In this document: positions 52,729-61,913 of the stretch, in pieces
Layout of the letters: every line of letters starts with the position of its first letter
How positions within the stretch are numbered: the stretch's first letter is position 1
Assembly (NCBI GenBank): GCA_037367355.1
Contig: CM074701.1
Location: 2,356,001-2,420,000 of the forward strand
DNA from: Neoscytalidium dimidiatum
Taxonomy: Eukaryota; Ascomycota; Dothideomycetes; Botryosphaeriales; Botryosphaeriaceae
DNA: 64,000 bases
Direction: 5' to 3'
Notes under the pieces: generated by a model
Database searches by the model: none
Seen by the model: only the letters and a program-made list of their open reading frames with translations
What the model was told of the DNA's origin: nothing
Position numbers and translations under genes: made by a program

Positions 52729-53656
52729 TCAGCATGAGAAGGTGTGCGTATGTGGCGCAAACGCGTGAAAGCCTCCCCTTATTTTTAACTCTACATAGAC
52801 ATTCTGCCAGAACGCAGCTGTCCCAGCTTCCCTCGCCTGTGTCTTCCGACGGCCCCTCGCTTGCGAGTCGAATAGCGGTTTCATAGGGGGTTAGGGAGGC
52901 CACCGGTGTCGCAACTTGTTGACGGGGCCTTGGTGGACGAGTCAGGCAGATGGCAGCGCAGGTCGCCCGCGGCCACGACCTCATGCACCGCGCAGAGTCA
53001 TGCATCCACGCTGCCTCCACCTGATATTTCACTTGCCTTCTAGACGCCCGGCAGAATGAAACAAAAAACAACCTTGACGTGCAGCCGCTCAAATGCCGTA
53101 GCGGCTTGCGCAGGGTCAGAGGTAAATTGCCGGCGGCCACCGGACCGTACTGTTATTAACCGCCGCACAACGGCCCTAAGCAACCCCGCGCAAAAAGTTT
53201 ATTTGGCGCTTTTGATGCTGAGCTCCACTTCAGATTGGTGGAGCTCGACCATCCCAGCTTGGCCTGGCCTGTGCAGATCGCTCATCCGCCCCCTTGCAAA
53301 TATCTGTCCTGCTGGGAGTTCGGAGGATACGAGCCCATAGCTCCTGTTTCGAACACTTCTGTCATCGGACGGGAGCCTCCGGGCTGGGTTCAACCTACTC
53401 ATGCCATTGTACAATGCACCAAGAGTCAGGCTGGGTGTTTCTGGACCCATAGGTCCCATCATTAAGCAAGACCCTCTGGGAACCTTACAATATAAACGCC
53501 CTCCCATACCAGTGTTTCTCCCGGTGCACTTCACTGTCCTTTCGTTCTGCAGACTGCTAAGCAGCTGAACTTCCGTTCCTTTCTGTGTATAAGCTTGACG
53601 CTTTTTGAGTGTTTAACCTTCATTCATTCCCCACATCAACAGCAAGCCTAGCCAAA
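52729..53656. other. Intergenic between phosphatase and GH131 genes
   Basis: Both neighbours are on the plus strand. Apart from the TATA motif listed below and a CT/CA-rich leader near 53530-53656 I see nothing. Confidence 0.45.
53491..53496 (+). promoter_or_regulatory. Possible TATA box of the GH131 gene
   Basis: TATAAA lies 160 bp before the ATG at 53657, followed by a pyrimidine-rich leader. Such an arrangement is common in strongly induced secreted-enzyme genes. Confidence 0.4.
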
Positions 53657-54811
53657 ATGTCTTCGCTCCTTGTCCTCCTCACTGCGCTGGCGTGCACTTC
53701 CGTCGCCGCACCGTCCCGCCCCTCGTACGCCCAAAGCTTCGGCTCTGGTGGCCCTCGCCACCGCCAGATCAACACCACGCAGTGCCCGGTCCTTCTCGAC
53801 GGCCGCGTCCCCTCCAACGCCACCCTCGCCTCCTTCGACACCGAGAACGGCATCTTCAACCCCGACTACGTCAAGGGCAACAACATCACCTGGTCGCAGA
53901 TCCTGCAGGAGCCTGCCGTCCTGCCCTCCAAGTTCGACGTGCCGGACTACAAGGCGATCGAAGTGACCATCAATGACGACTCCATCTTCCAGAAGCAGTA
54001 CGGCTTCCGGCGCGCGGGCCTGCAGTTCGCCGCCGACAGCAGCAACGACACGAGCGACAGCGGCATCGTCACGCTGCACTGGAGCGTCAAGCAGGATGCG
54101 CAGAAGCCGCTGAACCTGAGCCACGAGTACCTGGTAAGTTGTTCCCTTTTTTCTTGTTTGTTTGGTGTTCTTTCGCGATGCAAGCCGCGCAACCTCAAAA
54201 CAAGGCGAGGGAGATGGGCGTTGTTGAAACCGCAGATCCGCTGATCCCGCTTCTCTCCTTCCCTAGAACGTCTGGCACGAGGCTGCCGACTACAGCTCCA
54301 ACCAGTTCAACTTCAACACCGGCTACCGCATCGGCACCAACGGCACCGACAAGGAGTCGTGGCAGCTGCTCGGCCGCGACTCTAACCTCCTCTGGTCGAC
54401 CCCCATCGATTTCGAGAACTGGCAGAACTTCGCCCTGACCCTGGACTACACCGCCAAGTAAGTGCACTCGAATCCCACAATATCCCTTCTCTCCTGATTC
54501 CTGCTTCGCACTGGGTATGAACTGCTCGGGGGCATTGCACGTATGAAGTCGGGCGTAAGCTTTAAACTGACGTTAACTTTAGCACTCTCACCATCTACAC
54601 CTCTAAGAACGCAGAGCCGCTCCAGAAGGCGGGTGGTCCGTTCACAAACGACAACTCCGGCGCCGGTCAGTTCCAGATCGGTATCCTCAAGAAGCCTACT
54701 GGCACCGACGATGTTGTCAACAGCGGTTTCCAGGAGAGCAACTTCCTTGAAGGCCAGATCTACGGCGGCATCTTCGTTGAGAACAGCGCAGGTGGCTGCG
54801 TCTCTCTGTAA
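53657..54811 (+). CDS. Glycoside hydrolase family 131 beta-glucanase
   Basis: Exons 53657-54133, 54267-54457 and 54583-54811 (introns 133 and 125 bp, longer than the local norm) give 298 residues. A signal peptide (about 1-18) precedes CPVLLDGRVPSNATLASFD, FNPDYVKGNNITWSQIL, DDSIFQKQYGFRRAGLQF, LNLSHEYL-NVWHEAADYSSNQFNF, FALTLDY and QIGILKKPTGTDDVVNSGFQES, ending GGIFVENSAGGCVSL. These blocks span the whole single-domain GH131 family, known from plant-degrading fungi as endo-/exo-glucanases acting on beta-1,3/1,6/1,4-glucans. No cellulose-binding module is attached. The ATG directly before the signal peptide was preferred to an in-frame ATG 48 bp upstream. Confidence 0.92.
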
Positions 54812-55218
54812 GCTTCTTCCGAGCTAGGTGAAGTAGTAGTTGAAGCTTAATTTCGTCCCGGCGTCGGTACTACGCTGGTTTATTGAGAAATCCATGTTTT
54901 GCTATGCAGTTAGTGCCAAATAGTGAGACGAGTGCGGATAGAGTTAAGGTGACTAGCGACATGCTTAATCCTAGATGGACAACACGATCGACAGAATAGT
55001 ATGAATATTATGGATTTTGTGCTCGTTGGCTTCTATTGTCGATGATTTCAGTTGTTTCGTGCCACATGACATCTGCGCTCCCGCTATAGTCGACTCGCTG
55101 ATATCGTCGACAGTCTCCATGATGTCGCCTCTTGTTTGACCGCATATTCCTGCAGCTGCGGGCACTTGTCCTTGCCCACACTGATGTTGTAGGTGCATCC
55201 ACCATGTTGTTTGGCCTT
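54812..55218. other. Convergent 3' ends of GH131 and ARPC4 genes
   Basis: An AT-rich untranslated region with no coding signal. Confidence 0.5.
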
Positions 55219-55984
55219 TCAGTCGAACTGCAGGATCCGTCAGTATGTCTCTTCTAGCGGGGGGCGCAGGCGAAGCACATACGGGAGTCAAGAAAGACTC
55301 AGCCACGAAACGTGCCCGAGCGTTAAGCTGAAAATTGTTAGCCCATGCTCAAGAAGATGGACGTCTGCTCCACAAAGATCGACTGCAGCCGCATCCAGCC
55401 GATGCCACTTACGAAGAGCTTCATCTCCGAAATCTCCTTATCAACCTCCTCCATGAATTGAATAATGAAATCGACCAGCTTGTGCTTCAACATCTCCTCA
55501 GTGTGGAAGTTGGTAATCAAGAAAGAAATGTCGTATCCCTAAAAGACGTCAACTCCATCGCCCTGGAGGCAGCACAGGGGCAAGATCCGAACCTTGATGG
55601 GCTTCCTCCGCAGAATGAAGAACGACTCGGCTCTCTGGGTAAGGAACCTTGTGAACTTATGGACCAGGATATGTTCAATCTCGTCGGCCTGCTTGATCTT
55701 GATGCTAATGCGCACACTGTTGATACTTGGCTCGATGAACACACGCTCATTCTCGTTGCGGGACACGGTCAAGGGGTTCAGGAGGACTTCGGGAGATGTC
55801 TGAGCCTCGATTTCGGGAACATTATGCCTCTCGGATGCCTGCGAGGCGAAGTTGGACAACGACAGCGCCGCGGTGAGTGAGGAGCGCACGCATTGGAGGT
55901 ACGGCCGGAGGGATTGCGACTATCGGTAGGCGTCAGTGAGCTGCGGCGGTGATTTCGGACCTGTCGAAGGGGTAATTTTACCAT
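55219..55984 (-). CDS. ARC19: Arp2/3 complex subunit 4 (ARPC4/Arc19)
   Basis: Five exons: 55982-55984, 55593-55919, 55413-55538, 55283-55327 and 55219-55227, with introns of 62, 54, 85 and 55 bp, giving 169 residues, the exact family length. The protein is highly conserved: [89 protein letters not shown], then [21 protein letters not shown] and [19 protein letters not shown]4 is a core subunit holding ARPC2 and the daughter actin filament in the branch-forming Arp2/3 complex at endocytic actin patches. The first exon is only the ATG and the last is TTC GAC TGA, so gene finders could miss both. It is divergent from UBP6. Confidence 0.95.
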
Positions 55985-56353
55985 CTTGACGGGGCGCAAT
56001 CGGCGGGCAGGACCGGGGCGATTGTGGTGGTTGGATGGAAGCTTCGGCGGGCGGGTACGGAGGAGCTCCCTGGACCTGGGGGAGGTATGATGTGGTGAGG
56101 CGGGGGCCCTTGGGCGGTGATGCGCGGGCGCAGGCACGGGCCTGGGCCCGGCTGCCTTCCGAAGAAGCTCCGGCCCAGGCAGGCACGCAGCCCGCATTCT
56201 TGGCGTGGTGAGCTAATCGCCGTGCAACTCTCCATCCACCACCTTCCATCCGCCGCTTTCGCCGCTCCCTGTGCCCGCCGCTGCCAACCTACCTCCAGGG
56301 CAAATCCCCGCGTTCCCATCTACCAACTCCATATTTCTCGTCTATCCGTAAAG
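55985..56353. promoter_or_regulatory. Shared ARPC4 / UBP6 promoter region
   Basis: A 369-bp GC-rich gap between divergent starts of two conserved housekeeping genes. No single element is assigned. Confidence 0.4.
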
Positions 56354-58473
56354 ATGGAGCCCATTCCAGGTAAGAGACCCCGCCATCGTCTATATGTTCG
56401 CGTTCGAGAGGTCGTGGTGGCGCGTATCCCCGTCGGACATTTGAAGCATCCGCCAGTCAAGGCCACACACGTGGCTAGAGAATTTCTGTATACTCTAGTG
56501 TTCTCTTTAATCTTGTACTCTTACATACTTACTTCACTACCTGTCCACCATCATATTCATGGCTCGGCGGGAAACGTCACTGACTTGCGCTGCCAGTGGT
56601 TGTTAAGCATCAGGGAAAGAAATACGATGTCGAACTCGACCCTTCAAGTACCGGCGAGACTTTCAAGTTCCAGCTCTATTCCCTCACCGGTGTCGAGCCC
56701 GAGCGCCAGAAGATCCTGGTCAAGGGTGGTCAACTCAAGGATGACACCGACCTCTCGAAGCTTAACGTCAAGCCCGGCCACACCTTCATGATGATGGGTA
56801 CGCCCTCAGGAGATAGCAAGGGTCAGATCGAACGCCCCAAGGAAAAGATTCGCTTCTTGGAGGACATGACCGAGGCCGAGGCTGCGCAGTCCGCTGGCGC
56901 GATACCAGCTGGTCTGCAGAACCTAGGAAACACTTGCTACATGAACTCCACTTTGCAGACGTTGAAGGCCATTCCAGAACTTAGGGACGAGTTGGCGAGG
57001 TATAAGCCAAGGTGGGATATTACTTTCGGAGTCGCAGTAGACGTCATGATTGCTAACAATGTGAGCAGCGCTTCCGGTGCCGCTGGTCCTAGTGATTTCA
57101 GAGCTTTCGGTCTCGGTGGTCTCGGTGCCTCGACTGACCTTACTGAAGCTCTCCGCGACCTCTTCAAGCAAATGTCCGAGACCCAAGAAGGCTTCCCGCC
57201 CATGATGTTTCTTAACGCACTACGGACCGCTTTCCCCCAATTCGCCCAGAAAGCCAAGGATGGACATGGCTATGCCCAACAGGATGCTGAAGAGGCGTGG
57301 TCGCAGATCATCTCGCAGCTGCGCCAGAAGCTTAAGATCAATGGCTCGGAAGGCGATGCATCTCAACAGGCCGCGGAATCCTTCATCGACAAGTACCTGT
57401 CCGGAAAGTTCGAGACGGTCATGGAATGCGACGAGGCAGCTGCGAAGGATGGTGGAGAGCAGCCTGTGAAGGGCGAGGATACCTTCTTCAAGTTGAACTG
57501 CCACATCACGGCTGAGGTCAACCACCTTCGTGAAGGTCTTACCGCAGGCATGCAGGAGAAGATTGAGAAGAACTCCGAAGTTCTAGGCCGCAACGCAGTT
57601 TACACAAAGACTTCTCGCATCACGCGGCTACCAAAATATCTTCCTGTCCACTTCATGCGCTTTGACTGGCGAAAGGATACCAGTAAGAAGGCAAAGATTA
57701 TGAGGAAGGTCACTTTCCCTCAGGAGCTGGATGTCGTTGAGTTCTGTTCCGAAGACCTGAAGAAGCTTCTCATCCCTGTCCGTGATAAGATCAGGGAGAT
57801 CAGGAAGGAGGAGGAAGATGTCGAGCGCGCTAGGAAGCGCAGAAAGCGCATCCAGTTGGGTGAGGATGTTGAGACTGCGTCTGAGGCGAAGGGAAAGGGC
57901 CCTGCAAATGAGAAGGAGCTCGCCAAAGACAAGAAAGATGAGAAGCAGAAGGCATCAGGCAGTGGTGGAGACGTCGACATGCAAGACGTCGAGTATAAGA
58001 CGGATGCTCAAATCGAGGCTGAACGTGCTGCTTCGATTCTGAAAGCCAAGAAGGAGCTTCTCGAGTTGGTGGATAGTAAGCTTAATGCAGATGAGGGCTG
58101 CAACAAGACTGGTCTTTACGAGCTCCGTGGTGTCATTACTCACCAGGGTGCAACCGCCGACAGTGGTCATTACACTGCGTTTGTCAAGAAGGAGGGCCAG
58201 AAAGACCCGGTCACCGGGAAGCGTAGGGAAGAGGATGGTAAATGGTGGTGGTTTAACGACGACAAGGTCTCGGAGGTTGACAGTGATAGAATCGAGACCT
58301 TGTCTGGCGGTGGTGAGTTCATTACTTTTCTGGCAGCCTAGATGACGTGCTAACTTTGACCAGGCCAGAGTCACTCTGCTTTGATCCTGCTCTATCGCGC
58401 TGTGGCTCTTCCTAGCAAGGAGGATCTCGCTGAGGCGGAGGAAGCAGTAAAGGCCAAGGAAGCTGCAGCTTAA
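56354..58473 (+). CDS. UBP6: Proteasome-associated ubiquitin hydrolase Ubp6/USP14
   Basis: Exons 56354-56369, 56597-58312 and 58364-58473 (introns 227 and 51 bp) give 613 residues. An N-terminal ubiquitin-like domain (VVKHQGKKYDVELDPSS, ERQKILVKGGQLKDD, TFMMMGT) docks the enzyme on the proteasome. The USP domain has the Cys box GLQNLGNTCYMNST (Cys119), QQDAEEAWSQI, LPVHFMRFDWRKD, the His box DSGHYTAFVKK (His530) and WWWFNDDKV. A charged insert (about 415-480) between the catalytic boxes is Lys/Glu-rich and makes the protein longer than yeast Ubp6. It removes ubiquitin from proteasome substrates. The last intron is needed: reading through it stops after FITFLAA and loses the conserved SALILLYRA end. 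Confidence 0.94.
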
Positions 58474-58912
58474 GCTGACATCTTGGCAATCTGATCTCTT
58501 TACAATTATCTTATGATAGGTTGGATGAAGATCATAGACGGCGGATTGTACGAGTTACGAAGCATAGCGCGATGGGTTCATAGATTCCGTTTACTCTCAG
58601 CATAGCATAAGAGCGGCGGTACCTCATGAGCTTGAAAGAAATCAGAAAAATACATTCCATGCTCACAAGGTTCTTGCGCTTGATCGCGTCGTGTGTTGAA
58701 AGTCGCGCTTACCATGTTGACGCGTCTCTCTCGTGGCGCCGTTTCCTTCTATCTATCTACTCAGCACCACCACCTCACTTTGCGGCGTCATCGCGCTACG
58801 GCATTAATTCATTCTACCTGATCACACCAAACTTCTCCACTCAATTGTCGCATTCCATCGTCCTCTTGTCACTTTTTTATCGCTGTGTTATGCCGTAACC
58901 TGTATCATCAAA
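58474..58912. other. UBP6 3' flank and REC8 upstream region
   Basis: No gene seen; the sequence near 58730-58912 is pyrimidine-rich, as in a fungal leader. Confidence 0.45.
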
Positions 58913-61319
58913 ATGTTCTACAGCCACGAAGGTGAGGAAGAATTCAACCACCTCAATATAAGGCTCATGCTGACGGCGCTATAGTTCTCACGAACCGTAA
59001 GTACGGTGTTGCGACCGTCTGGTAAGTGACACCGATTCGCATTCGCGTACATTGTCCACTGAAATCAGTAGGCTGGTGGCGACGCTGGGCTCTAAAACCA
59101 CCACCACGAAGAAGGTGACTCGCAAGGCCATTCTCAATGTTGATGTCTCGAAGGCTTGCGAGACTATCCTCGAGCCGGAAGTGCCGCTCGCTCTTCGCCT
59201 TCAGAGCAGTCTCCTGTAAGCTCACTTCCCTCCCATTGCTCTGCTATCGAGCGAAGTTTTCTGACCCGTCTTCGAAGCTATGGCGTCTCAAAGGTCTACT
59301 CCCAACAGTGTAGTTACGTCCTATCCGATGCGAAAAGCATGCAGAATCACGTCCGCGCCGCAATGATGCAGATCGCTAGGGGCGCTGAGCTCGACCCTGA
59401 GGCCGGACGTGCTAGGTGAGCGCATCTACTACCGCGATGGCATGGAGCTCATCCGAACCTCTTGCCAGACCCGACCAGCTTCTTCTCGAGGACGATCCGA
59501 CATTCCTTCCAGACTTCGCTCTTCAGCCTCTCGACTTCGACGCTGACCTGGAATTTCCGCCCCTCACACGTTCTAGCAGCCTGTCCTCGCCTCGCCGCTT
59601 CCGCAACCCACGCCGTAGCATTGCACTAGAGGAACAGGAAGGTGGCCCAGTCTTCGGGCTTCAGATTCCAAGCTCTGATAGTGGTGGATTCACCGACATA
59701 GGAGGCTTCGCTGTTCCCGGCGATGAAGGCCCTGGCTCAACAGTCATCGGTGGAAGTGCACTGAACATCGAGGATGACGGCTTCGAGCCGGGTGTGGATT
59801 TTGTCTTCGACTCTGAGGGAAACATTATTGATCACGCCTCTACCGACAAGGTGCAACTGACGCCGTCCACTACCGCGAGGCCGGGTTTGCCAAGTAGCTC
59901 CGCTGCCAGTGCCAGGGCCAGGCAGGAACATGAGGAAGCCCGGCAGCTAGCTGGAAATGTGAGTACTTCGTGTTGTTCCAGCATACTGGCAGCGCTTACC
60001 TGTTTTCATAGTATGGCGATCAGATGAACTTCAATATGCCTTTGCTCGATGATGATGGACTTAGTCTCCTCCCCGAAGCCGAACCCTTTCCTTCCAATCA
60101 TAAGCAGCCGAGCTCTCCGCCTGGACAACCTCCGGCCGATGAGGAATTTGTGGCGTCATCACCCGTCGTTCAGGTTCCGGTGCGTCGCAAACCTACAAAG
60201 CGGATCATCCAGATGGACCAGACCGTGGAACTCCGCAACGCAGACCTAGCAGCCTGGATGAACGGCTATCTCGATAACATGGCCGAGGCGGGAAAGCACA
60301 AAACTACCCTTCGTATTGCTGCCCGGGCAAAGAAGAATGCTGAGTACTGGGTTCTGGGCATGGGTATCGGCGGAGTGGGCGCTCTTATCGGAAACACTGG
60401 CCTCGCGGGCCCTCTCGATAAGTTCAGGGGTGACGCTCTTCTTCTTTCCCTCGGTATTGATCGCAAGGCCCACAAGAAACGGGAAGCTGAAGACGGTCCG
60501 GAGGGAGATAGGTCTGATGATGATGGAAGGCGTGTACGTCCGCGCTCGGAAGAAGATGAGATCGGCCGCGGCGACATGGATATGGATGACGAAGGCGTCA
60601 CTATTGCCGAAGAAGAGGAGGATGTGGAGGTTCCTCGCGAAGCTGAACCCGAGCGGGAAGAGCGTGAGCTCTCTCAGATGTTTCCATGGAACGTAACTGC
60701 ATCCGTCCGCGACTCGTCTCTGGCTCCCAGTGCCCGCCGTGCGCTGGGACTCGGCGGTTCTGTCATTTCATCCGCTGGTGGTCCAAGTTCGTTCGGCGGT
60801 GCGGCTGGCCTCGGCCGTAGGAATCGCCTTGTCAGCGAGAGCCCGCTTCATGGCCGTGGACAACAAGGGAAGCTCCAGCCTCTTCCTAGCTCCGAGACAG
60901 GAGAGATGGGTGACGACACTCTCGGTGGCACGGGTCACGAAGTTGTCCTTGGTGCTGATGACGAATTCGAGCTGTTCAGTCCCGCTGCTGCTGTTGATAC
61001 TCAAACGGCCAATGAGTCTCAGTTCGCTCGCATCGCTTTCGCAAAGGAGATGGAGAACTTCGGCATGTTCGTCTTCGATACGTTGAAGCGAAAGGAAGAG
61101 GCTGCTGCTGCGGAGGGTGGCGAGTCCGAGGGTATCAACGAGATCTTGTTCAAGGACGCTCTGCCTCCGGATTCGACTACCAGGATCGTTGCTGCCCAGG
61201 GCTTCATGCATCTGCTCGCCCTTGCGAGCCTGGGCCGTGTTGCTGCTCGCCAGGACGAACCTTTTGGCGAGATCGGCATGAGCTTGCCTCATGCCGGCGA
61301 GGTTGAGAGCGTTCAGTGA
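58913..61319 (+). CDS. REC8: Meiotic cohesin kleisin Rec8
   Basis: Six exons: 58913-58931, 58985-59021, 59072-59215, 59278-59415, 59469-59958 and 60012-61319, with introns of 50-62 bp, giving 711 residues. The N-terminal Rad21/Rec8 domain is split over the first four exons: MFYSHEVLTNRKYGVATVW, LVATLGSKTT, ILEPEVPLALRLQSSLLYG and VSKVYSQQCSYVLSDA. PTFLPDFALQP and a Ser/Glu-rich linker follow. The C-terminal winged-helix part shows FDTLKRKEEAA, TTRIVAAQGFMHLLALASLGRV and QDEPFGEIGMSL. YGVATVW rather than the mitotic Rad21 start supports Rec8. It bridges Smc1-Smc3 along meiotic chromosomes and is cut by separase; EE-x-x-R-like sites occur in the linker. Expression in vegetative hyphae is likely low. 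Confidence 0.9.
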
Positions 61320-61913
61320 AGGCCTCACTCAGGTTTTCGTGGTCAAGTACATTTCGAAAGTCACATTGCTATTATTTCTTTCTTATCGGACCATGGGATC
61401 AGGAACATGAATATCGAGATGATGCGCGATAGGATTAAAAATAGTTTACGGCATCTTCTAAAAGGTCTTGCTACTTCCTGTTATTTATTTCTCTGTTCGA
61501 TAAATTCTGTAAAAAGTCCGAGTAAATAGACAGCTTAGTATAACGCGTAGGGCTATATAATTCCTGATCATTGAACTCGTAATTCACTCATTTGGTGCTA
61601 TGTTAGTCCTTCGCATAATGTTCCTCATTCAAGTATATCTCGAAGAAACAGAAGAACGGGTATTCTGCCCCTTTTGCGCTGCCCAAAATAAGACGTATGC
61701 TAACACAAATGAGCGCCGGAACCCCATCATCCAGGAAAGACAAAGCCATGTAGCTCGATCTAACATGCAACGACATAACCCGCAGGTGTTCCCACCATAG
61801 AACGATATCAAACGCCCACGCTGCAAGTACGACAGCCACGCACCAACGCGGCAACACAACAACAATCACAGCAGATCACACATCTATCCTACACCCCTCC
61901 TCTACACCTTCAC
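61320..61913. other. Convergent 3' ends of REC8 and SEC6
   Basis: AT-rich, with several possible polyadenylation signals. The short frames at 61600-61869 on both strands mirror each other and lack motifs. Confidence 0.5.

Noticed and set aside
58313..58341. UBP6 ending at the TAG at 58339-58341
   Set aside because: A 51-bp intron with GTGAGT, GCTAAC and CAG restores the conserved C-terminal USP strand, so the in-frame stop is intronic.
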